Source: an uncultured Veillonellaceae bacterium
GTDB taxonomy: Bacteria > Bacillota > Negativicutes > Veillonellales > Negativicoccaceae
NCBI GenBank assembly: GCA_947254705.1
Contig: CAMYCX010000028.1
Location: 1-13,619 of the forward strand
Direction: 5' to 3'
DNA length: 13,619 bases
The notes under the pieces are model-generated. The model had not been told where the DNA came from and ran no database searches. It worked only from the letters and a program-made list of their open reading frames with translations. Made by a program: the position numbers and the translations under genes. Positions 6,627-13,592 of this stretch are shown piece after piece (position 1 is the first letter of the stretch; the number at the start of each line of letters is the position of its first letter).

Positions 6627-7263
6627 TGGCGATCGGGTGATAGCGGAAGTGCTGGTGCGTCGATCCCGCATGCACTCCGAGCAGTTAATCATGCATATGG
6701 ATACTGTTTGTGCGTTGGTGGACCACCCTTCCATTGATGGTGTTGCAGTTAGTGCGGGGCCGGGATCATTTACTGGATTACGTATAGGACTGGCAACGGC
6801 AAAATCTTTGGCATATGCTTGGCATGTTCCTTTGGTGGCGGTCAACAGTCTGGCGACATTAATGTATAATTACCGAGACGCGACGACGCCGTTATGTGCA
6901 ATTATGGACGCACAGAAAGGTAATGTCTATTATAGTCGCGGATACTGGTCAGACGGGATACTTCGCTTGACGGTAGATTCGCGTATTGCACCGTTTACGG
7001 ATCTAGCACAGCAAATCGCTTCTGACTGTCAAGACACACTTCTCATCGGGGATGCCGTGGACTTGTTTACCGATAATATAGAAAAATTACCTCACCTGTT
7101 AGCTGCTCCTCCTCATCAACGCTATGTTCGGGCGGGCTGCGTCGGGCAATTGGCGGCCGTAGAATACAAAGCAAGAGGAGCAGATAATCTGATGACTTTG
7201 GCGCCGTTGTATTTACGGCGCAGCGAGGCGGAAATTTTGTGGGAGAAAAAACAATGTCAATAA
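6574..7263 (+). CDS. tsaB: tRNA threonylcarbamoyladenosine biosynthesis protein TsaB
   Basis: TsaB is the inactive ASKHA-fold paralogue that dimerises with TsaD and is required for t6A synthesis. It begins MWLALDTSGRTSTVALTDGD, then shows HSEQL (34-38) and GPGSFTGLRIGLATAKSLA (62-80), and ends with the family C-terminal LYLRRSEAE. The 229-residue length is normal. The ATG at 6574 is supported by AAGGAGG 9 nt upstream, inside the tsaE coding region. It overlaps tsaE by 53 nt and rimI by 10 nt, so translation of the three genes is probably coupled. Confidence 0.94.
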   Translation: MWLALDTSGRTSTVALTDGDRVIAEVLVRRSRMHSEQLIMHMDTVCALVDHPSIDGVAVSAGPGSFTGLRIGLATAKSLAYAWHVPLVAVNSLATLMYNYRDATTPLCAIMDAQKGNVYYSRGYWSDGILRLTVDSRIAPFTDLAQQIASDCQDTLLIGDAVDLFTDNIEKLPHLLAAPPHQRYVRAGCVGQLAAVEYKARGADNLMTLAPLYLRRSEAEILWEKKQCQ

Positions 7264-7703
7264 TAAATATTCGCCGAGCAATTGCAGATGATTTACCTCG
7301 ATTGGAAGAGCTGGAACGAGACTCTTTTCCTGATCCGTGGTCAGGGGGGACGTTGCGACATGATTTATTGCAAGGGCCGGGATATTATTTAGTGGCGACA
7401 CAGGGAAATACTGTGGTCGGATATATTTCTTTATGGTTTATTGCGGATGAAGTTCAATTAATTCGCTTGGCGGTGGCGCCGTCACTTCGTAGGCAGGGGA
7501 TTGGCCGTGTATTGTTGGCACATGGACTCAAAGAAGCTTGTGATCGACAAGCGTCATATTTTCATTTGGAAGTGCGCGTGTCCAATAGAGGTGCTGTTCA
7601 ATTGTATAAGGAAGCCGGATTGTCTGTACGCTCTACGCGGAGGGCGGTTTATGAAAATCCGGTAGAGGATGGCTACTTGATGGCAATTGATTTAGGAGAA
7701 TGA
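7254..7703 (+). CDS. rimI: Ribosomal-protein-alanine N-acetyltransferase RimI
   Basis: A GNAT-family acetyltransferase; RimI acetylates the N-terminal alanine of ribosomal protein S18. The acetyl-CoA-binding motif RRQGIGRVLL is at residues 79-88, preceded by the LIRLAVAP strand (69-76). The RimI signature LEVRVSNRGAVQLYKEAGL is at 105-123, with E106 and Y118 at the likely catalytic positions, followed by YENPVEDGYLM. The ATG at 7254 is chosen over a GTG at 7239 because GGGAG (7241-7245) lies 8 nt before it and overlaps the GTG; it gives 149 residues, the usual length. The start lies inside the end of tsaB (10-nt overlap), and tsaD begins 3 nt after the stop. Placement between tsaB and tsaD is a known arrangement. 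Confidence 0.92.
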   Translation: MSIINIRRAIADDLPRLEELERDSFPDPWSGGTLRHDLLQGPGYYLVATQGNTVVGYISLWFIADEVQLIRLAVAPSLRRQGIGRVLLAHGLKEACDRQASYFHLEVRVSNRGAVQLYKEAGLSVRSTRRAVYENPVEDGYLMAIDLGE

Positions 7704-7706
7704 TAT

Positions 7707-8726
7707 ATGAAGATTTTGGCCATTGAAACCAGTTGTGATGAGACATCAGCGGCGGTTGTGGAAGACGGTCGACGGGTTTGCTCGGATATTATCTCATCAC
7801 AAATTGATATTCACCGAAGATTTGGCGGGGTTGTGCCGGAGATTGCTTCGCGGCATCATATTGAAGATGTGTTGCCTGTAGTTGACTTGGCATTGACAGA
7901 AGCAAATCTGACGTTGTCAGAAATTGATGCAGTTGCGGTTACGCAAGGACCGGGATTGGTCGGGGCGCTATTGGTCGGAGTTTCTGCGGCAAAGGCACTT
8001 AGTTACGCGGCAGAGAAACCCCTTCTTGCGGTACATCATATGGAAGGGCACATTTATGCTAATTTAGTTGCACATCCGGATTTGGAGCCTCCTTTTTTAA
8101 CATTGGTTGTATCCGGCGGACATACGATGTTGGTAGATGTTCCCGCATATAACGAGTTTCATCTGTTAGGCGAAACAAAAGATGATGCAGCTGGTGAAGC
8201 ATTTGATAAAATTGCACGTGTAATGGGCTATCCTTATCCGGGTGGACCTGAAATTGATCAACTGGCTAAGAAAGGAAATCCACATGCAATACTATTTCCG
8301 CAGGCGATGAGAAACGATGATAATTATGATTTCAGCTTTAGTGGTGTAAAATCGGCAGTTATTAACTATTTGCATCATAAGGAGCAAATTGGTGAGATCT
8401 ATTCTTCTGAAGATGTGGCTGCTTCCTTTCAAGAAGCTGTGGTGGAGGTATTGGTCGAAAAAACAATTCGTGCGGCGATGGCATGCTACCGCAAAACGAT
8501 TTGTGTAGCAGGAGGTGTGGCGGCCAATTCCGCATTGCGTACGCATTTGACTATGGCGGCAAAAAAAAGAGGAATGTGTGTGTTGGCGCCGACACCGAGG
8601 TTGTGCACGGATAATGCGGTGATGATTGGAGCGCGTGCTTATTATCAATGGCAAGCAAAGGACATGGCAGACTGGTCGTTAAATGCCGACCCACGCTTAC
8701 CTTTTACCTGTGGAGAAAAGATATGA
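7707..8726 (+). CDS. tsaD: tRNA N6-adenosine threonylcarbamoyltransferase TsaD
   Basis: TsaD is the catalytic subunit that transfers threonylcarbamoyl from its AMP adduct to A37 of tRNA. It is an ASKHA-fold metalloenzyme. Visible motifs are IETSCDETSAAVV (6-18), GGVVPEIASRHH (40-51), GPGLVGALLVG (81-91), the metal-binding HHMEGH (110-115; H111 and H115 are the likely ligands), SGGHT (136-140), GEAFDK (163-168), FSGVKSAV (211-218), AGGVAANSALR (268-278) and CTDNAVMIG (300-308, with D302 the third likely ligand). The 339-residue length is typical. AGGAGA precedes the ATG by 7 nt. The stop TGA overlaps the ATG of the sensor kinase gene (ATGA at 8723-8726). TsaC/Sua5, which makes the threonylcarbamoyl-AMP substrate, is not in this window. 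Confidence 0.96.
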   Translation: MKILAIETSCDETSAAVVEDGRRVCSDIISSQIDIHRRFGGVVPEIASRHHIEDVLPVVDLALTEANLTLSEIDAVAVTQGPGLVGALLVGVSAAKALSYAAEKPLLAVHHMEGHIYANLVAHPDLEPPFLTLVVSGGHTMLVDVPAYNEFHLLGETKDDAAGEAFDKIARVMGYPYPGGPEIDQLAKKGNPHAILFPQAMRNDDNYDFSFSGVKSAVINYLHHKEQIGEIYSSEDVAASFQEAVVEVLVEKTIRAAMACYRKTICVAGGVAANSALRTHLTMAAKKRGMCVLAPTPRLCTDNAVMIGARAYYQWQAKDMADWSLNADPRLPFTCGEKI

Positions 8727-10111
8727 GTTTTACAACACATGACTATGTTGTAAAAGCGGAAGTAAAAACAGTTGGTGCTCGTATGCTGAGTGAAACTGCA
8801 TTGTGGTTGCCGATTTTGGCAGACATTACACATAAAGAAGTGTTGTTGTTTGTTCGAGGCAGAAACGATGAGACGGCGTTGATTGCAGCGCGTGCGTTGC
8901 CCTCGATCGGAACACATGTCAGTTTGGGCGAAGAAAATCAAGAAATCAGTCTACATAATGAGCATATTATTGCTCCTGCTCTGTTGCGGGGGGTGGCGAC
9001 TTGTGGACTGAAAGAAGCAAACTGGGGGGCGTCCGTCCCACTTTCCGTATATCCTGTGTTTGATAGTGCAGGACTTCCGATTGCAGGGGTCGGATTGTAC
9101 GGTCAGCTGGCAGCTAATGAGCAGATCCTTCTCGATGCGGCATTTAAACTATTGGCACTTCCTTCAAGTGTAATTGAAGCGCATGCATTATGTGTAATGC
9201 CACAAGACGGGGTTCTGGTGTATGACCAGGCAGGACATACGATTTATTGCAATGAAGTAGCGGCACGGCTTTTACACTTGTTTGAAAAAAAAGAAAATCG
9301 TCCTCGCTTGCGTTTGGATGAAGGTAGTGATATCGTGCCGGTAGTACGTGCTCGACAAGAACGAGTGCCAATATCACAGGAGTGGGAGTCTGGAGAAACT
9401 GTATTGCAAGGAACGGCATTTCCGCTATTGGATGCCGGTAAGGTGAGCGGCGTATTACTCATCGTTCGTGATATTACTCTATTGCGAAAAAAAGAAATAG
9501 AATTATTGCACAAGGATGTCGTTATTCAAGAGGTGCATCACCGTGTTAAAAACAACTTACAAACAGTCGCCAGTTTGATCCGAATGCAGGCTAGGAGGAG
9601 CAGCTCGGAGGTCAGAGATGCCTTGCGTGAAACGGAGCGTAGAGTATCGGCAATTGCAGCAATTCACACTATTTTGGCACGAGAAGTAAACGATACGGTT
9701 AATGCGGTGACAGTGGCGGAAGAATTGGTGGTGCAGATGAGGCATGAATGGAATCGAGCCGCAGATATTTGCTGGCAGTGTACGTTGTCGGATCTGTTGC
9801 TTCCATCTGCACAGGCGCTGGCGCTAGGAATGGTTGTACATGAACTGATTCAGAACGCGTGTGAACATGGAGAGATAGTTGACGGAGAGCAGCAGATAAA
9901 AGTCATTGCATCATTAGGGCGTGAGGGAAGAGATATACGATTTTGTGTGGAGAATTACGGGACTGTATTTTCACATAATGATTTCGAAAACGGCGGTCAT
10001 TTAGGCTTACAAATTGTCAAAAGTTTGGCAGAAACCAATTTGTGTGGAGCATTTACATTAATAAACACAAATGACAGACATGTAAAAGCCGTCGTTGAAT
10101 TTGCAATATAG
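8723..10111 (+). CDS. Cytosolic sensor histidine kinase, HisKA_2 type, EutW-like
   Basis: A 462-residue kinase with no signal peptide or membrane segment, so a soluble sensor. Residues about 1-145 resemble the H_kinase_N sensor domain of EutW-like kinases. Residues about 155-255 form a PAS-like module (MPQDGVLVYDQAGHTIYCNEVAARLL at the start, GVLLIVRDITLLRKKE at the end). The HisKA_2 dimerisation/phosphoacceptor segment is EVHHRVKNNLQTVASL (270-285), H273 being the likely phosphorylated residue. The HATPase domain has the N box HELIQNACEHG (373-383, N378) and a G box GGHLGLQIV (424-432). The ATG at 8723 is chosen because it has GGAG 7-8 nt upstream and starts inside the tsaD stop (4-nt overlap); an in-frame start at 8648 would add 25 residues lying within tsaD. 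The partner ANTAR regulator begins 10 nt downstream. The signal sensed is unknown. Confidence 0.88.
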   Translation: MSFTTHDYVVKAEVKTVGARMLSETALWLPILADITHKEVLLFVRGRNDETALIAARALPSIGTHVSLGEENQEISLHNEHIIAPALLRGVATCGLKEANWGASVPLSVYPVFDSAGLPIAGVGLYGQLAANEQILLDAAFKLLALPSSVIEAHALCVMPQDGVLVYDQAGHTIYCNEVAARLLHLFEKKENRPRLRLDEGSDIVPVVRARQERVPISQEWESGETVLQGTAFPLLDAGKVSGVLLIVRDITLLRKKEIELLHKDVVIQEVHHRVKNNLQTVASLIRMQARRSSSEVRDALRETERRVSAIAAIHTILAREVNDTVNAVTVAEELVVQMRHEWNRAADICWQCTLSDLLLPSAQALALGMVVHELIQNACEHGEIVDGEQQIKVIASLGREGRDIRFCVENYGTVFSHNDFENGGHLGLQIVKSLAETNLCGAFTLINTNDRHVKAVVEFAI

Positions 10112-10121
10112 GAGACAAGGT

Positions 10122-10703
10122 ATGAGTAAACGCGCGGTCGTTGTTGCAGATGATGAAGGAATTATTGCAATGGATGTGGCGGAGATTCTGGAGGAAGCAG
10201 GATATACGGTTGTAGGTGTAGCTAAAGACGGAGTCGAGGCATATGAACTGGGGCGCACTAAGCAACCGGACTTGTTTGTGCTGGATATTCAGATGCCACG
10301 AATGGACGGAATTCAGACCGCCCGACGGATTGCTGCGGATGGCCTGGGACCGGTAGTTTTATTAACAGCATTTGCAGAAGATGATTTAGTTGCAAAAGCA
10401 AGCGAATCGGGGGTATACGGATATTTACTCAAGCCGGTTGATGAAACGACACTGAAAATCACGACGAAAATCGCATTGCAACGATATGAGGATCAACGGA
10501 TTAGCCGAGCTGCGCAGCAGACGGCGGAAGAGACTTTGGCGGAACGCAAAATGATTGACCGCGCCAAAGGTTTATTGATGCATAGATATCAAGTGTCGGA
10601 AGAAGAAGCTTATCGAAAAATTAGAGTAATGGCGATGAATAAAGGATGTAAGATGGGTATGATAGCGGGGCGAATTATAAAGAAGCTAAATGATAAAAAA
10701 TAA
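10122..10703 (+). CDS. ANTAR-domain response regulator (EutV-like antiterminator)
   Basis: A receiver domain fused to an RNA-binding ANTAR domain. Such regulators, once phosphorylated by their kinase, bind paired hairpins in mRNA leaders and prevent transcription termination. The receiver (about residues 1-120) has the acidic pair D10-D11, the phosphoacceptor D55 in VLDIQMPRMDG, T82 and K104 (LLKPVD). A helical linker (about 120-135) leads to ANTAR (about 136-190): LAERKMIDRAKGLLMHRYQVSEEEAYRKIRVMAMNKGCKM, with the typical AKGLLM and EAY elements. The ATG at 10122 follows AGGAG by 7 nt; an in-frame TTG at 10095 inside the kinase gene is rejected. It is 193 residues, a normal length. No two-hairpin ANTAR target is visible in the window's intergenic gaps, so its targets lie elsewhere. 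Confidence 0.92.
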   Translation: MSKRAVVVADDEGIIAMDVAEILEEAGYTVVGVAKDGVEAYELGRTKQPDLFVLDIQMPRMDGIQTARRIAADGLGPVVLLTAFAEDDLVAKASESGVYGYLLKPVDETTLKITTKIALQRYEDQRISRAAQQTAEETLAERKMIDRAKGLLMHRYQVSEEEAYRKIRVMAMNKGCKMGMIAGRIIKKLNDKK

Positions 10704-10727
10704 AAAAGTCAAAAAAACAAAAAGTGC

Positions 10728-10756
10728 TTGCATTTTATTTGGAGATGAGGTATCAT
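10728..10756 (+). promoter_or_regulatory. groESL promoter
   Basis: TTGCAT (10728-10733) and TATCAT (10751-10756) are separated by exactly 17 bp, giving an expected transcription start near 10763. Directly upstream lie four A-tracts of 5-7 bases (10695-10723), which could act as an UP element or bend. The CIRCE operator follows the expected start site. Confidence 0.8.
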
Positions 10757-10767
10757 ATAACCATCGA

Positions 10768-10794
10768 TTAGCACTCAACAAGAATGAGTGCTAA
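10768..10794 (+). promoter_or_regulatory. CIRCE operator (predicted HrcA binding site)
   Basis: TTAGCACTC (10768-10776), a 9-nt spacer (10777-10785) and GAGTGCTAA (10786-10794) form the perfect 9-9-9 CIRCE inverted repeat, bound by the heat-shock repressor HrcA in many bacteria. It lies just downstream of the expected transcription start, so it would be both in the DNA operator position and in the 5' end of the mRNA. hrcA itself is not in the window. Confidence 0.97.
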
Positions 10795-10822
10795 CAAAAA
10801 ACCTGAAGAGGAGGTCACACAA

Positions 10823-11110
10823 ATGCTGAAACCATTAGCAGATCGAGTATTAATTAAAGTAGTAGAAGCGGAAGAAAAGACGAAAGGCGGTATCTTGCTT
10901 CCGGATACGGCGCAAAAAAAATCACAACGCGGCGAAGTACTGGCGGTAGGACCGGGGAAGGTTGCCGATAACGGAACTCGTATTCCTTTAGATTTGAAAA
11001 AAGGGGACAAAGTACTGTTTGCGAAATATGCAGGCACAGATATTGAAGATAATGATGAACAATTCTTGCTGATTGCCGAACGTGACGTATTGGCTGTTAT
11101 TGAAGAATAA
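10823..11110 (+). CDS. groES: Co-chaperonin GroES
   Basis: GroES is the heptameric lid of the GroEL chaperonin in the cytosol. The 95-residue protein begins MLKPLADRVLIKVVEAEEKT, contains the mobile-loop region EEKTKGGILLPDTAQKKSQ (17-35, with the GroEL-contacting GGIL at 22-25) and the roof segment (about 44-57), and ends FLLIAERDVLAVIEE. The ATG at 10823 is fixed by AGGAGG (10809-10814) 8 nt upstream. An in-frame ATG at 10784 lies within the CIRCE operator and would add 13 unrelated residues, so it is rejected. groEL follows after 37 nt, forming the standard groESL operon. Confidence 0.98.
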   Translation: MLKPLADRVLIKVVEAEEKTKGGILLPDTAQKKSQRGEVLAVGPGKVADNGTRIPLDLKKGDKVLFAKYAGTDIEDNDEQFLLIAERDVLAVIEE

Positions 11111-11147
11111 TTATATCGATTCAGAAACATAAAGGAGAGATTGTACG

Positions 11148-12779
11148 ATGGCAAAACAAATTTTGTTTAATGAAGAAGCACGTCGTGCTTTGCTTAAAGG
11201 GGTTGACACTTTAGCCAACGCAGTTAAAGTTACATTAGGTCCTAAAGGTCGCAATGTAGTGTTGGATAAAAAGTTTGGAGCACCGACAATTACTAATGAT
11301 GGGGTAACTATTGCACGAGATATTGAGTTGAAAGACACAATGGAAAACATGGGTGCACAATTGGTAAAAGAGGTAGCGACGAAAACCAATGATGTCGCGG
11401 GGGACGGCACGACAACAGCAACTTTGCTGGCACAAGCGATGATTCGTGAAGGAATGCGCAACGTAGCGGCGGGGGCGAATCCGATGGTTTTGAAACGCGG
11501 GATTGAGTTGGCAGTGAAAACATTGGTGGAAGGTATTAAGGAACAGTCTACTCCTGTTGAAGGCAAGGAAGCGATTGCACAAGTTGCCTCCATTTCCGCT
11601 GGGGATGAAGAAGTCGGTCAATTGATTGCGGATGCCATGGATAAGGTTGGCAAAGACGGCGTTATTACTGTTGAAGAATCCAAAGGAATGGGAACCCATC
11701 TTTCGGTAGTAGAAGGGATGCAATTTGACCGTGGTTACATATCACCGTATATGGTAACAGATGCGGATAAAATGGAAGCGGTTATGAGTGATCCGTATAT
11801 TTTGATTACGGACCGAAAAATCGGTGCAATTGCGGATTTATTGCCGGCATTGGAAAAAGTTGTCCAGGCGGGTAAAGAGTTGCTCATCATTGCAGAAGAT
11901 GTAGAAGGTGAAGCACTCGCAACATTGGTTGTTAATAAATTGCGTGGGACGTTCCGTGCGGTTGCTGTTAAGGCGCCTGGATTTGGCGATCGTCGCAAGG
12001 CTATGCTGGAAGATATTGCCATTTTGACCGGTGGTACGGTGATTACCGAGGACCTGGGAAGGAAATTGGACAGCGTGACATTAGAAGATTTGGGTTCGGC
12101 ACGGCAAGTGCGTGTGGCAAAAGATGAAACTACGATTGTTGATGGCGCCGGTAATGCGGATGAAATTAAAGCTCGTGTGGCACAGATTCGTGCGCAATAT
12201 GAAGAAGCGACATCCGAATTTGATAAAGATAAGCTGCAGGAACGGTTGGCCAAGCTGGCTGGCGGTGTAGCGGTGATCGAAGTCGGTGCAGCAACGGAAG
12301 TTGAATTAAAAGACAAAAAATTGCGTTTAGAAGATGCACTGAATGCAACTCGTGCGGCTGTTGAAGAAGGTATCGTTGCCGGTGGCGGTACGACCTATCT
12401 GGACATTATTGACAAAGTGGATGCACTGAATGTAGAAGGCGACATCCGTACGGGGGTCCAATTGGTTAAACGGGCGATTGAAGAGCCGGTACGTCAGATC
12501 GCTGATAATGCAGGTCTGGAAGGGTCGATTGTCGTTGACAAAGTGAAAGCGGCGGGAAAAGGTGTCGGCTTCAATGCATTGACTGAAGAATATGTTGATA
12601 TGGTCAAGAGCGGTATAGTTGATCCAGCAAAAGTTACTCGCTCTGCACTGCAAAATGCAGCCAGCATTGCAGCGTTGGTATTGACTACGGAAGCAATTGT
12701 TGGTGATGAACCGGAAGAACAGGGCGCAATGCCGCAACCACCGATGGGTGGTATGGGCGGCATGGGCGGTATGATGTAA
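11148..12779 (+). CDS. groEL: Chaperonin GroEL (Hsp60)
   Basis: GroEL forms the double-ring ATP-driven folding chamber that works with GroES. The 543-residue protein has normal length and every usual landmark: MAKQILFNEEARRALLKGVD at the start, LGPKGRNV (30-37) and NDVAGDGTTTAT (81-92) for ATP binding, the conserved ITNDG (D51), the apical domain (about 190-375) and the GGM-rich C-terminal tail (MGGMGGMGGMM). AAAGGAGA precedes the ATG. It is cotranscribed with groES from the CIRCE-regulated promoter and followed by a strong terminator. No frameshift or missing segment is seen. Long minus-strand reading frames inside it are shadows of the regular codon pattern. Confidence 0.98.
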   Translation: MAKQILFNEEARRALLKGVDTLANAVKVTLGPKGRNVVLDKKFGAPTITNDGVTIARDIELKDTMENMGAQLVKEVATKTNDVAGDGTTTATLLAQAMIREGMRNVAAGANPMVLKRGIELAVKTLVEGIKEQSTPVEGKEAIAQVASISAGDEEVGQLIADAMDKVGKDGVITVEESKGMGTHLSVVEGMQFDRGYISPYMVTDADKMEAVMSDPYILITDRKIGAIADLLPALEKVVQAGKELLIIAEDVEGEALATLVVNKLRGTFRAVAVKAPGFGDRRKAMLEDIAILTGGTVITEDLGRKLDSVTLEDLGSARQVRVAKDETTIVDGAGNADEIKARVAQIRAQYEEATSEFDKDKLQERLAKLAGGVAVIEVGAATEVELKDKKLRLEDALNATRAAVEEGIVAGGGTTYLDIIDKVDALNVEGDIRTGVQLVKRAIEEPVRQIADNAGLEGSIVVDKVKAAGKGVGFNALTEEYVDMVKSGIVDPAKVTRSALQNAASIAALVLTTEAIVGDEPEEQGAMPQPPMGGMGGMGGMM

Positions 12780-12807
12780 GTCCATTGTACGAATAAGATA
12801 TTTTTGT

Positions 12808-12842
12808 AAAGGGGTTGGGAATTATTCTCCCAATCCCTTTTT
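12808..12842 (+). terminator. Intrinsic terminator after groEL
   Basis: A 13-bp stem (AAAGGGGTTGGGA at 12808-12820 pairing with TCCCAATCCCTTT at 12828-12840, with one G-U pair), a 7-nt loop and a T run (12838-12842) stand 28 nt after the groEL stop. The arms are also A-rich on the 5' side. Confidence 0.9.
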
Positions 12843-12866
12843 ACCATGGATAGGAGATAAGAAAGT

Positions 12867-13346
12867 ATGATCGCAGGACATTTAGCAGAGTTGAAGGAAT
12901 ATATCCGGATTTTGCCGTTATATGTATCGGAACAGCTGAAATGGGCTGCTGCGCAGAACTGGTCAGATCTCAAGGATGGGAAAATAATTCTTTCCGATAA
13001 AGATTATGTCAATTTAGAGCATAGTATGACTGAGATTGAATCTGTTCGTAAGTGGGAGTCTCATTATCGATATTTAGATATCCATATATTGCTGGAAGGA
13101 AAAGAAAGGATTGATTGGGCGCGGTTGTCTGAAGAAGATGCTGATGAACGGTATCCTCAGCGAGATTTATATCTATATTCAAGCTCGATTATTGCACAAG
13201 GTAACATTCATATGACAGAAGGTATGTTTGTGGTGATGTACCCATGGGATTTACATCGTCCATTAGTTGCAGTAGAAGAACCGAGTTGGGTTCGCAAGGC
13301 TATTTTCAAGCTGCATTTAAAGCATGAAGTTGACGATAGTGAGTAA
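12867..13346 (+). CDS. YhcH/YjgK/YiaL family protein (DUF386, cupin-like)
   Basis: A 159-residue cytosolic beta-sandwich protein of the YhcH/YjgK/YiaL (EbgC-like) family, whose members are linked to sugar metabolism; some are reported or proposed sugar anomerases, for example for sialic acid. Family landmarks are the N-terminal MIAGHLAELKEY, the KWESHYRYLDIHILLEGKERI block (62-82), and MFVVMYPWDLHRPLVAV (120-136). E64, H66, H73 and H130 are plausible metal ligands in the cupin-like pocket. An AGGAGA lies 9 nt upstream of the ATG. No sugar transport or catabolic gene is nearby in the window, so the substrate cannot be inferred. It sits between the groEL terminator and the TetR gene; no clear promoter of its own is visible in the short gap, so partial read-through is possible. 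Confidence 0.85.
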   Translation: MIAGHLAELKEYIRILPLYVSEQLKWAAAQNWSDLKDGKIILSDKDYVNLEHSMTEIESVRKWESHYRYLDIHILLEGKERIDWARLSEEDADERYPQRDLYLYSSSIIAQGNIHMTEGMFVVMYPWDLHRPLVAVEEPSWVRKAIFKLHLKHEVDDSE

Positions 13347-13358
13347 AATTGCTAGAAT
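13330..13358 (+). promoter_or_regulatory. Predicted promoter of the TetR-family gene
   Basis: TTGACG (13330-13335) and TAGAAT (13353-13358) are separated by exactly 17 bp. The -35 box and part of the spacer lie inside the end of the yhcH-like gene (stop at 13344-13346). The expected transcript start, near 13365, leaves a leader of about 36 nt before the TetR start codon. Confidence 0.6.
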
Positions 13359-13400
13359 TGGTACTGGAAATCCAAAAACGGTTTTCAATGAGAGGTGCCA

Positions 13401-13592
13401 ATGAGAGAAAAAATATTAAGCGCAGCTGAACGAGCGATAGGCAGCATGGGAAATGATTTTACAATGGACCAATTAGCTACAGCGGTAGGGATTAGCAAAC
13501 GGACATTGTATGAGCATTTTCGGGACAAAGAAGAGATTGTTGCGTTGATTGTTTTGTCACAGTTGAGAGATATTATTCACCAAGTACATAAT
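13401..13592 (+). CDS. TetR/AcrR family transcriptional regulator (partial, 5' part only)
   Basis: The first 64 codons of a TetR-type repressor. The DNA-binding helix-turn-helix is complete: MREKILSAAERAIGSMGNDF (residues 1-20), then TMDQLATAVGISKRTLYEHF (21-40) and RDKEEIVALIV, the classic TetR N-terminal domain. The ligand-binding C-terminal domain is missing because genomic sequence ends at 13592; the frame continues without stop into adapter sequence, adding about nine artefactual residues. GAGG lies 5 nt before the ATG. Its target is unknown; TetR genes often control an adjacent gene, here either the YhcH-like gene or something beyond the contig end. Confidence 0.88.

Noticed and set aside
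8648..8722. Longer kinase N-terminus starting inside tsaD
   Set aside because: The ATG at 8723 has a good GGAG and the common ATGA stop-start overlap; the extra 25 residues are just the alternative frame of the tsaD 3' end.
10784..10822. Longer GroES start at the ATG inside CIRCE
   Set aside because: The ATG at 10823 has AGGAGG 8 nt upstream and gives the canonical MLKPLADRV start; the upstream ATG is part of the operator.
11735..12316. Long minus-strand open frame (193 codons) inside groEL, with others at 11111-11723 and 12327-12973
   Set aside because: Low-complexity serine/alanine-rich translations antisense to a highly conserved gene; they result from the codon pattern of groEL.
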